DNA of 64,000 bases from Nonomuraea ceibae. GTDB lineage: Bacteria > Actinomycetota > Actinomycetes > Streptosporangiales > Streptosporangiaceae. The translations under genes and the position numbers were made by a program. Below the pieces are notes generated by a model, which had not been told where the DNA came from, did not search any database, and saw only the letters and a list, made by a program, of their open reading frames with translations. The stretch spans positions 1 through 64,000 of the forward strand of contig NZ_JAHKRO010000003.1 of the NCBI RefSeq assembly GCF_019396325.1. Reading direction: 5' to 3'. Positions 34,060 to 41,433 of this stretch are shown piece after piece (positions within the stretch are counted from its first letter, which is position 1; each line of letters starts with the position of its first letter).

Positions 34060-34254
34060 ATGACGAACAAGCAGACCACCTCCCCCAACTGGAAGCTCGG
34101 CATGGCGGCCGGCACGGCGATCGGCCTCGGCTTCGGCACCGCCATCGGTGACCTCCTGCTCGGCGTGTCGCTGGCCCTCTGCTTCGGCGTCGCGCTCTCG
34201 TACGCCTTCGGAGCCAAGGACGCGCAGCGGGCCGAGCAGGCCGAGCAGGGCTGA
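34060..34254 (+). CDS. Small glycine-zipper membrane protein, 64 aa
   Basis: A 64-residue protein with two hydrophobic segments rich in Gly-Ala (LGMAAGTAIGLGFGTAIGDLL and a second GVSLALCFGVALSYAFG). The tail KDAQRAEQAEQG is charged. ATG 34060 has a GCGAGG element 8 bases upstream; an alternative ATG lies two codons earlier. Similar two-helix peptides of unknown role are common in actinomycetes. Convergent or divergent genes offer no hint. Confidence 0.6.
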   Translation: MTNKQTTSPNWKLGMAAGTAIGLGFGTAIGDLLLGVSLALCFGVALSYAFGAKDAQRAEQAEQG

Positions 34255-34347
34255 CGGAGCCGGTGCCGCGCTCGCGGCGGGCTCTTGAACGGGTGCCCGA
34301 AGTGGTGGACTCTGGCGGCCTGATGGTCATTCCTGATCGGAGGCCGC

Positions 34348-34650
34348 ATGAGTTCCGTCTACGAGGGCGATCCGCACGGCCGGCAGGCGCCGACGTCGGG
34401 GCTCGCCACCGCCAGCCTCGTGTTCGGGATCATCGGGCTGATCGGCTGCGGGTGCCTGTTCGGCATCCCGTCGATCGTGGCCATCGTGCTGGGGCACGCG
34501 GCCACCGGCAAGACGCGGCCGGGGCTCAGGGGCGGGCACGGCCTGGCGGTCGCCGGGCTGATCCTCGGCTACGTGGTGCTCGTGCCGGCCTCTTCTCGGC
34601 ACTGGGCGCATGATGGCCCCTGCCTGCCGCTTCTGGGCGGGCAAATGTAG
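34348..34650 (+). CDS. DUF4190-domain membrane protein
   Basis: A 100-residue protein with a polar start and a DUF4190 core: [20 protein letters not shown], then [21 protein letters not shown] and [15 protein letters not shown]. The two hydrophobic helices are standard. The last 20 residues ([12 protein letters not shown] and onward) are polar and unlike normal DUF4190 ends, which continue hydrophobically, so a recent frameshift near 34590 is possible. GGAGG precedes ATG 34348 at good distance. It ends just before the polysaccharide lyase gene. Confidence 0.7.
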   Translation: MSSVYEGDPHGRQAPTSGLATASLVFGIIGLIGCGCLFGIPSIVAIVLGHAATGKTRPGLRGGHGLAVAGLILGYVVLVPASSRHWAHDGPCLPLLGGQM

Positions 34651-34653
34651 ATC

Positions 34654-37203
34654 ATGTATGGTGAGCGCGGCATATCCACCAACGGCCTGGAGCCCGCCGT
34701 GCCGCACATGTCCCGCCGCCAGGTTCTCTCCCTGCTCCCCGCCGCCGGCCTCCTCTCCCTGACCTCTCCCGCGCGTGCCTCCGCCGTGTCCGCCCTCGCC
34801 GGGACGGATCACGCGCGGCTGCTGGCCAACACCGTGTCGATTTTCGCCGGCACCCCGGACGTCAACGCCCGCCCCGAGGTCGCGGGCAAGGTCGCCGCGA
34901 TCGTCAGGACCGCCGCGCAGCGGCTGACCGCGATGGACCAGGCGGGCGACGGCGAGCTGTTCGCCGGTCTCGCGCTCGGCTCGAACGACGTCAACCTGCG
35001 GCAGGCGTACCAGTATCTGTACGAGATCGCGCTCGCGGCCCGCACCCCGGGCGGCGAGCTCGACGGGGACGCCACGGCGCAGCGCCGCGTCGCCGACGGC
35101 CTGCGCTGGTTGCACGAGCGCCACTTCGGCGACCAGGCGGCCGGCTACTACGGCAACTGGCACAACTGGGAGATCGGCATCCCCACCCACGTCACCCGAA
35201 CGCTGGTGCTGCTGCCCGAAGCCGTGCGCGGCGACCTGACCGCCACGTACCTCCCGACGATGGACGCCTACCTGCGCAATGGCAAGAACGGCGACGTCGA
35301 CCTCGACTCGCGCTTCCACACCGGCGCGAACCTGGCCGACATCACCGCCAACCGCATCCTCCAGGGCGCGCTCACCGGCGACGACGCCCGCGTCGGCAAG
35401 GCCGTCGCCGACCAGGCCACGGTCTTCGCCACGATCGACCCGTACGCCCTCAAGCACGGCGTCACCGACGGCTACTACCGTGACGGCTCGTTCATCCAGC
35501 ACCATTCGGTCGCGTACACCGGCTCCTACGGCCGCATCCTGCTCACCCGCGTGGTGCAGACGCTCAAGATGCTGGAGGGCGCGACCGGCGACGGCGGGGC
35601 CGGGCTGGCCCAGGTGGTGTACCGGTGGGTGGCCGACGGGTTCGCCCCGCTGATCTTCGAGGGCTGGATGATGGAGATCGTCAAGGGGCGGGCGGTGTCG
35701 CGCACCGCCACCGGCTACACCGACGTCGGCGTGATCGTGGAGGCCATCGCCGACCTGACCGGCCACGTCGGGGCCGCCGAGGCGCTCGCGCTGAAGAAGT
35801 ACGTCCGCCACCTCCCGGCCGCCGACACCGCCGCGTTCGTCTCGCCGGTCAGCCTGGCCCGTTACGCCGACATCCGCGCCGACACCGCCGTCCCGGCCGC
35901 CGACCTGAACGCGCCGGAGCGCTCGGTGGCGTTCAACGCCATGGACCGCGCCGTCCACCGCCGCCCCGGCTACGCGTTCGCGCTGGCGCGCAGCTCGGAG
36001 CGGATCAGCAAGTACGAGTACATGAACGGCGAGAACCTGATGCCCTGGTTCCAGGGCGACGGCGCCTACTACCTCTACCTCGCGGGCGAGGACCAGCGCG
36101 AGGTGTTCGGCGTCGACTACTACACGGCCGTCTCCCCGTACCGGCTGGCCGGCGTCACCGCGCCGGTGGAGGAGCGGCGGACGGTGCCCGACCTGTACGG
36201 GCGGTTCTGGTACGAGAACCCGGGGCACCCGCTCGGCTTCACCTCGTCGTCAGAGTCGCAGAACACCTACGTGTACTTCCCGCGCGGCGGCAACGCGTTC
36301 TCCGGCGGGGCCACGCTGGGGGCGTACGGCGTGGCGGGCATGGTGCAGTCGGACGACGTGGCCTACACCGCCAAGCAGGAGGGCGTGCTGCCCGGCGACT
36401 TCGTCGCCTACCGCAACGCGCGGGCGACCAAGTCGTGGTTCATGCTGGACGACGAGGTCGTGGTGCTGGTGGCGGGCGTCTCGGGCCAGGGCGGGCGCGA
36501 CGCGGTGACCACGGTCGACAGCCGCATCGCCGCCCCGGGCGACACCGTCGCGCTCACCGGCGAGGGCTGGGACGGCGGCGCCTGGCAGCCGGGCGCCGCG
36601 ACGCCGCCGCGCTGGCTGCGTTACGCCAACGCCGCCCGGGGCACCGCGATCGGCTACGCCTTCCTCACCAGGCAGCCGGTCACCGCCGGGCTGGAGACGG
36701 TGACGCGCAGCCGCCGGGTCGTCCGCGCGTCCAACCCGGACACGGCGGTGACCAAGAACGTGTTCACCGCCTCGATCACCCATCCCGCCGACGGCGGCGT
36801 CCCGGCCGTCGCGTACGCGCTGGTGCCGAACGTGACCGAGGCCCGCATGCGCGGTTACGCGCCTCCGGAGGTGCTGGCCAACGACCGGCACGTGCAGGCG
36901 GTCAAGCACGAAGGGCTCGGCCTCGTCGCGGCCAACGTGTTCGCCGACGGCCCTCGCCACGTCGAGCGCCTGGTCGTGGACGGCCCCGCGTCCGTGATCG
37001 TCCGGCGTGGCAGCCGTACGACGGTCGCCCTGTCGGACCCGACGATGAAGCGCGACAGCGTCTCCGTCGTCATCCACGGCCGGCCGCTGCGGCTGGTCAC
37101 CGCCGACGAGGGCGTCACGGTGCGGCGGGTGCCCGGCGGCACGCTCGTGCGGGCGGCCACCCGCCACGCCTACGGCCGCACGTTCACCGCCACCCTCCAC
37201 TGA
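34654..37203 (+). CDS. Polysaccharide lyase family 8 (hyaluronate/chondroitin/xanthan lyase-like)
   Basis: An 849-residue secreted lyase. A Tat-type signal (MSRRQVLSLLPAAGLLSLTS) begins at residue 19. The alpha/alpha toroid contains NWHNWEIGIP and the catalytic set Asn226 (GANLADITAN), His283 and Tyr292 (HHSVAYTGSYG), with the His-to-Tyr spacing of nine seen in known PL8 enzymes. Beta-sandwich domains follow to the C-terminus. PL8 enzymes cleave uronic-acid polysaccharides by beta-elimination. The extra 18 residues before MSRRQ may not be translated; ATG 34708 is an alternative start. No transporter for the products is adjacent. Confidence 0.9.
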   Translation: MYGERGISTNGLEPAVPHMSRRQVLSLLPAAGLLSLTSPARASAVSALAGTDHARLLANTVSIFAGTPDVNARPEVAGKVAAIVRTAAQRLTAMDQAGDGELFAGLALGSNDVNLRQAYQYLYEIALAARTPGGELDGDATAQRRVADGLRWLHERHFGDQAAGYYGNWHNWEIGIPTHVTRTLVLLPEAVRGDLTATYLPTMDAYLRNGKNGDVDLDSRFHTGANLADITANRILQGALTGDDARVGKAVADQATVFATIDPYALKHGVTDGYYRDGSFIQHHSVAYTGSYGRILLTRVVQTLKMLEGATGDGGAGLAQVVYRWVADGFAPLIFEGWMMEIVKGRAVSRTATGYTDVGVIVEAIADLTGHVGAAEALALKKYVRHLPAADTAAFVSPVSLARYADIRADTAVPAADLNAPERSVAFNAMDRAVHRRPGYAFALARSSERISKYEYMNGENLMPWFQGDGAYYLYLAGEDQREVFGVDYYTAVSPYRLAGVTAPVEERRTVPDLYGRFWYENPGHPLGFTSSSESQNTYVYFPRGGNAFSGGATLGAYGVAGMVQSDDVAYTAKQEGVLPGDFVAYRNARATKSWFMLDDEVVVLVAGVSGQGGRDAVTTVDSRIAAPGDTVALTGEGWDGGAWQPGAATPPRWLRYANAARGTAIGYAFLTRQPVTAGLETVTRSRRVVRASNPDTAVTKNVFTASITHPADGGVPAVAYALVPNVTEARMRGYAPPEVLANDRHVQAVKHEGLGLVAANVFADGPRHVERLVVDGPASVIVRRGSRTTVALSDPTMKRDSVSVVIHGRPLRLVTADEGVTVRRVPGGTLVRAATRHAYGRTFTATLH

Positions 37204-37242
37204 CCTCCGGACCTGTCCGCGGCGCCCGCTACGGTGGACGCC

Positions 37243-37809
37243 ATGACCGACGCCACGACCGATGCCACCGCCGGCCCGCCGTGGGAGCCGCCCCTCGCCG
37301 GCACCGAGGCCGAGCACCTCGTCGGCGCGCTCGACCGGCTGCGCACCACCTTCCGCTGGAAGGCCGACGGCCTCGACGCCGCCGGCCTGCGGGCCCGCGT
37401 CGGCGCGTCCTCGCTGACGATCGGCGGCCTGCTCAAGCACCTCGCCGTCGTGGAGGACTACACGTTCACCCGAAAGCTGCGCGGCGAGCCGTTCGACACC
37501 GGCGAGTGGGACAGCCCCGAGTGGCCGTTCACCTCGGCCGCCCGTGACACCCCCGCCGAGCTCTACGCCCGGTGGGACGCCGCGGTCGAGCGCTCGCGCG
37601 AGCGGCTGGCCGCCGCCCTGGCCGACGGCGGCCTCGACCAGCTCGCCCACGTCTCCACCCCCGACGGCCGGCACGCCAGCCTCCGCCGCCTCCTCTGCGA
37701 CCTCATCGAGGAGTACGGCCGCCACACCGGCCACGCCGACCTGCTCCGCGAGTCCGTCGACGGCCTGGTCGGCGAGGACCCGCCGGAGGGGTGGAAGCCG
37801 ATCAGCTGA
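37243..37809 (+). CDS. DinB/DUF664-family protein
   Basis: A 188-residue four-helix-bundle protein of the DinB superfamily (DUF664/mycothiol-dependent type). The metal-ligand pattern is in LLKHLAVVEDYTF and EEYGRHTGHADLLRE, giving the expected His triad. Start chosen at ATG 37243; a GTG at 37234 is also in frame. Such proteins often act as thiol-S-transferases or mycothiol-dependent detoxifiers. It is convergent with the acyl-CoA-dehydrogenase-like gene. Confidence 0.85.
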   Translation: MTDATTDATAGPPWEPPLAGTEAEHLVGALDRLRTTFRWKADGLDAAGLRARVGASSLTIGGLLKHLAVVEDYTFTRKLRGEPFDTGEWDSPEWPFTSAARDTPAELYARWDAAVERSRERLAAALADGGLDQLAHVSTPDGRHASLRRLLCDLIEEYGRHTGHADLLRESVDGLVGEDPPEGWKPIS

Positions 37810-37815
37810 CCGGTC

Positions 37816-38982
37816 TCACGGCTCCAGCGCGAAGATCACCCACGACTCGCCCGGGGCCAGGCCGGCCAGCTCGCGCCCGCACTCGCGCAGCACCTGGGGG
37901 CCCGAGGTGATGTGCGCCGTGCCGGCGTGGACGTCCCTGAACAGCCGCTGGACCAGCCCGTCGCGCAGCGCCGAGGTGCCGCCCGACGCGTAGACGAACC
38001 GGGCCACCTCGGCGACCGTCGAGGTGACGTGGTTGAGCGCGAGCCGCACCATCGTCTCCTGGCGCACGTCGAGCGTCCCGCCCGAGTCCAGCGTGCGTTC
38101 GGCGTCGGCCCACGTCTCGTGCACCAGCGCCTTCGCCGCCCGGTACGCGGCCTCGGTCCTGGCGAAGTCGGCGTGGAAGGCGTCGCTGCCCGCGATCTGG
38201 CCGGGCCGCCCGGCCCGCGCCCCGGCGTAGCCGATCAGCTCGTCCAGCAGGCGGCGGCCCACGCCGAGCGCCCAGCCCGAATGGCAGATCAGCGCCTGGT
38301 CGAGCAGGCCCAGCCGATAGAGGGCGCCGCCGCGCAGCGGCTCGCTCTGCGTGAAGAGGTGCGTCTGCGACTCCGGCACGAAGGCGCCGTCGATGGCGTA
38401 GTCGATGCTGCCCGTCGCGCGCAGCCCCAGCACGTCCCAGTTGCCGAGCTGCTCGGCGTCCTCGATCGGCGTGATGAAGATGCGCACCTCGTCGGTGCCC
38501 TCGACGGCGCCCAGGCTGTGCACGTACTGGGCGTGCCGCATGCCCGAGGCGAAGCTCCACCGGCCGCTCAGCCGGAACCCGCCGTCCTCGCGCACGGCCG
38601 CGCCCGGCCGGGTGCCCTGGCCTGCGAAGAGCGGCATCCGGGGGCCCTTGAAGATCCGCTCCACGGCCTCGTCGCCCAGGTAGGCGCCCGCCGTGCCGTT
38701 CTCCAGCGTGGTGGCCATGACGACCCAGCCCGTCGACGGGTCGGCGTAGGAGAGCTCGGCGAACACGTCGAGCAGCTCGCGGGGTGACAGTTCCGCGCCG
38801 CCGAGCGGGACGGGCACCCAGATCCCGAAAAGTCCTGCTTCGTGGAGGGCGTCCACGACCGGCTCCGTGAGCTTCCCCTGCGCCTCGGCCGCGGCGGCGT
38901 CACGCTCGATCAGCGGGCGCAACGCGCGCGCCCGGTCCAGTACGTCGGTTCCGGCGGTGTGCAGTCGCGGCGTGTCGCTCAT
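37816..38982 (-). CDS. Acyl-CoA dehydrogenase-like flavoprotein (group D monooxygenase type)
   Basis: A 388-residue protein of the acyl-CoA dehydrogenase superfamily, closest in layout to flavin-dependent monooxygenases such as HsaA. The parts are AGLFGIWVPVPLGGAELSPRE, the flavin region GGFRLSGRWSFASGMRHAQY, VLGLRATGSIDYAIDGAFVP and a helical C-terminus. The catalytic Glu of true dehydrogenases is not apparent. A flavin reductase partner would be needed, and none is adjacent. ATG 38982 fits the family start (helical RARALRPLIERDA). Confidence 0.85.
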   Translation of the reverse strand: MSDTPRLHTAGTDVLDRARALRPLIERDAAAAEAQGKLTEPVVDALHEAGLFGIWVPVPLGGAELSPRELLDVFAELSYADPSTGWVVMATTLENGTAGAYLGDEAVERIFKGPRMPLFAGQGTRPGAAVREDGGFRLSGRWSFASGMRHAQYVHSLGAVEGTDEVRIFITPIEDAEQLGNWDVLGLRATGSIDYAIDGAFVPESQTHLFTQSEPLRGGALYRLGLLDQALICHSGWALGVGRRLLDELIGYAGARAGRPGQIAGSDAFHADFARTEAAYRAAKALVHETWADAERTLDSGGTLDVRQETMVRLALNHVTSTVAEVARFVYASGGTSALRDGLVQRLFRDVHAGTAHITSGPQVLRECGRELAGLAPGESWVIFALEP

Positions 38983-39184
38983 GTCCAGGTGCTCCTGTTC
39001 GTGATCGTCGGCCTCTCCCTCCGTCAGATCACGTAACGCCCCCCTTGTCCAGAGCCCGCCCTACGTGAGCTCCAGCACGAGCGTCGCCCGCCGCACGGCG
39101 CGCCGTCCGCGAAGCCTCGCGATCTCCTGCCGGTCCATGCTGTCGATTCTGCGGCATCGGCTGACCAGGTCATATGATCCGTTG

Positions 39185-39784
39185 GTGGAATATTTCATAT
39201 ATTGCCGGGACCGGACCGGTTCGATGCCTCGGCGGATGGAACTGGTCGAGGCGCACTGGTCGTTCATGGACCCGTACGGCGACGCGATGATCGCGCGCGG
39301 GCCGACGCTGTTGGATGACGAGACGGCGACCGGCAGCATGCACGTCGTCGACCTGCCGGACGCCGCCGCCGCGCGGGCGTTCGCGTTCGACGAGCCGAAC
39401 TACCGGGCGGGCGTGTACGGCGACGTGCTGATGCGCCGCTGGCGGACGATCGCCGGCGGCCGGATGTGGGACTACACCGGCGGCGTCGACGGCTACGAGC
39501 GCTTCCTCGTCATCGGTCACGCCAGGCTGGGCCAGGGCGCCGCCCGCGAGAGCCTGGACGACGACTACCGCCGCTACCTGACCGGCCCCGGCCTGGGGGA
39601 TCGGGTGATCGTCGCGGGCACGCTGCTGTCGGAGGACGGCGCCGAATGGATGGGCACCGCTCTCATGGTCGAGCTGCCGGACCGCGAGGCCGCCGAGGCC
39701 ATGCTGCCGCAGGGCCCCGGCGGGCGGGCCGGGCTGTACGAGAGCGTGGAGGTGCACAGCTGGGAGTTCGGCGGCAGGCGCTAG
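39185..39784 (+). CDS. YCII-domain protein, two repeats
   Basis: A 199-residue protein starting VEYFIYCRDRTGSMPRRMEL, with the YCII-type signature VEAHWSFMDPYGDAMIARG. A second similar half follows (FLVIGHARLGQG and VAGTLLSEDGAEWMG). YCII proteins are dimeric alpha/beta-barrel scaffolds with a His-Asp pair. The GTG start is chosen because it begins the family-specific FIYCRDR segment; upstream extension to 39065 is basic and not domain-like. It converges with the ECF41 sigma factor gene. Confidence 0.75.
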   Translation: MEYFIYCRDRTGSMPRRMELVEAHWSFMDPYGDAMIARGPTLLDDETATGSMHVVDLPDAAAARAFAFDEPNYRAGVYGDVLMRRWRTIAGGRMWDYTGGVDGYERFLVIGHARLGQGAARESLDDDYRRYLTGPGLGDRVIVAGTLLSEDGAEWMGTALMVELPDREAAEAMLPQGPGGRAGLYESVEVHSWEFGGRR

Positions 39785-39809
39785 GCGGGCGCCGGTCAAG
39801 TTCGGGTCG

Positions 39810-40718
39810 CTAGCCGGTGGTCCAGGGGCGGAGCTTCTCCGGGTTCCGGACCGCCCAGATGTGCTTGATCCGCTCGCCGACGACCTCGAACGCCACGACC
39901 ACCACGATGACGCCGTCCAGCTCCGCCACCAGCCCCGGCTGCCCGTTGACCGTGCGCTCCAGGACCGACAGGCCGCGGTTGGCGAGCCTGGCGAACGTGT
40001 GCGCGATCTGCTCGTTGCCGTGGATCGGCCGGAGGATGGCGCTGGCGAGGCCGCCGCCGTCGGCGATGCCCGTGGCGTCCGGGTCGAGGAGCCCGATGAG
40101 CGCGTCGATGTCCTGGCGCTCCCACGCCTCCTTGAACTTCCTGACCACGTCGGCCTGCCGGGCGGGCGGGGTCGGCGGGTCGGCGGGGGAGCGGGCCGCG
40201 CGGACGCGCCGCCGCGCCGACGAGGCGAGCTGGCGGCAGGCCGCGGGCGTGCGGCCGACGATCTCGGCCACCTCCGCGAACGGGTAGCGGAACACGTCGT
40301 GCAGGATGAACGCCACCCGTTCGGCCGGCGTCATCGAGTCGAGCACGACGAGGAAGGCCATGTTGACCGACTCGTCCAGCGTCACCCGGTCGGCCGGGTC
40401 GCCTCCGGCGGGCGTGCTGGTCCACTCGCTGCTGTCGGGCAGCGGCTCGGGAATCCACTCGCCCACGTACCGCTCCCGCCTGGCCCGCGCCGACCTGAGC
40501 AGGTCGAGGCAGATGCGGCTGGCCACCTTCGTCAGCCACCCGCCGGGGTTGCCGACCTCCTCCTGCTGCTCGCGCGACATGGCGTACCAGCGGGCGTACG
40601 TCTCCTGCACGACGTCCTCGGCGTCGGCCAGCGAGCCCAGGAGCCGGTAGGCGAGGTTGATCAGCTGACGCCGCTCGCTCATGATCGCGCTGAGGCCCGG
40701 GTCGGGCGGGCTGGTCAT
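39810..40718 (-). CDS. ECF41-type sigma factor with C-terminal SnoaL-like domain
   Basis: A 302-residue sigma-70 factor. Region 2 (LINLAYRLLGSLADAEDVVQ) and region 4 (ERVAFILHDVFRYPFAEVAE) are clear. A C-terminal SnoaL-like domain of about 110 residues ends in the NPEKLRPW motif. This is diagnostic of group ECF41, where the fused domain controls activity in place of an anti-sigma factor. No typical partner (carboxymuconolactone decarboxylase or oxidoreductase) is next to it, so its targets are probably elsewhere. Confidence 0.9.
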   Translation of the reverse strand: MTSPPDPGLSAIMSERRQLINLAYRLLGSLADAEDVVQETYARWYAMSREQQEEVGNPGGWLTKVASRICLDLLRSARARRERYVGEWIPEPLPDSSEWTSTPAGGDPADRVTLDESVNMAFLVVLDSMTPAERVAFILHDVFRYPFAEVAEIVGRTPAACRQLASSARRRVRAARSPADPPTPPARQADVVRKFKEAWERQDIDALIGLLDPDATGIADGGGLASAILRPIHGNEQIAHTFARLANRGLSVLERTVNGQPGLVAELDGVIVVVVAFEVVGERIKHIWAVRNPEKLRPWTTG

Positions 40719-40819
40719 CCTGGCTCCCTCGGTCGCTACTGCCCTCCCTACCCCGACGCGGCAGCGGGCCTGAATGTGAGGTGCTTTGCGGAGAACGTCA
40801 CATCAGTAGCATGTGCCCC

Positions 40820-41254
40820 ATGCATCCCCCCGCACCGCACCAACAGTGGACCCAGCCGGGGCAGGCGCACCTGGCCCTCGACATCAAGGCGCACGCGCTC
40901 GGGTTCATGCTCAAGATGATCTCCCCGGTGATCGTCCTCAACGGCCACCGGATGCTGGGGCGGTGGGGGCGCAACGTGATCCCGCTCCCGCCCGGCCAGT
41001 ATCACCTGCACGTCCACCTGCCATACCTGATGCCGGCGCAGATCGGGCCGGCGGACGTGTCGATCTGGCTGCAGCCGGGCGGGACGCTGGACGTGGAGTA
41101 CCGCGCGCCCCTGTTCGCCTACTCCAAGGGCGCCCTCGGCCCCGCGCCCCAGCCGTGGAACGGCCTGGGATGCATGATCGGCCTGCTGGCCGTCGCGGGT
41201 GGCCTGCTGCTGGTGCTCGTGCTGGTGATCATCTCGGCTGTCGTGTTCTCCTGA
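40820..41254 (+). CDS. Tail-anchored membrane protein, 144 aa
   Basis: A protein with a cytosolic beta-rich domain (LALDIKAHALGFMLKMISPV, then LPPGQYHLHVHLPYLMPAQI, ending in the sequence VEYRAPLFAYSKGALGPAPQ) and one C-terminal hydrophobic helix (MIGLLAVAGGLLLVLVLVII). The domain recalls PEGA-like or conserved actinomycete proteins without assigned role. ATG 40820 or 40811 may be used. It is followed at once by a small membrane peptide on the opposite strand. Confidence 0.7.
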   Translation: MHPPAPHQQWTQPGQAHLALDIKAHALGFMLKMISPVIVLNGHRMLGRWGRNVIPLPPGQYHLHVHLPYLMPAQIGPADVSIWLQPGGTLDVEYRAPLFAYSKGALGPAPQPWNGLGCMIGLLAVAGGLLLVLVLVIISAVVFS

Positions 41255-41261
41255 GCCGCCG

Positions 41262-41390
41262 TCATCGGTGCTGCAGCCACCAGACCGCCAGCCCGATCAG
41301 CGCCGACCCGGCCGCGGCGGCGAGCCCGCGTACGAGGGCGAACAGGGCGGTGCGGCTGAGCCTGGCGATGGTCGCGCGCTTGCCGGCCAT
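41262..41390 (-). CDS. Small membrane peptide, 42 aa
   Basis: A 42-residue ORF with a basic start (MAGKRATIARLSR) and a hydrophobic helix (ALFALVRGLAAAAGSALIGL) ending VWWLQHR. A strong Shine-Dalgarno AAGGAG precedes its ATG at 6 bases, and its composition is typical of real small membrane proteins. The stop lies 8 bases from that of the tail-anchored gene. Function unknown; it may partner with either neighbour. Confidence 0.6.
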   Translation of the reverse strand: MAGKRATIARLSRTALFALVRGLAAAAGSALIGLAVWWLQHR

Positions 41391-41433
41391 GGGGTTCTCC
41401 TTGCTCTCGTCCGGAAGTGGATGAAGCGCAACA

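Noticed and set aside
34348..34650. DUF4190 gene as a definite frameshifted pseudogene
   Set aside because: The C-terminus is unusual, but no alternative frame restores a convincing family ending, so it was kept as a gene.
40741..40819. ECF41 target promoter (TGTCACA and CGTC) before the membrane protein gene
   Set aside because: Only a poor TGTGAGG match with wrong spacing to CGTC was found.
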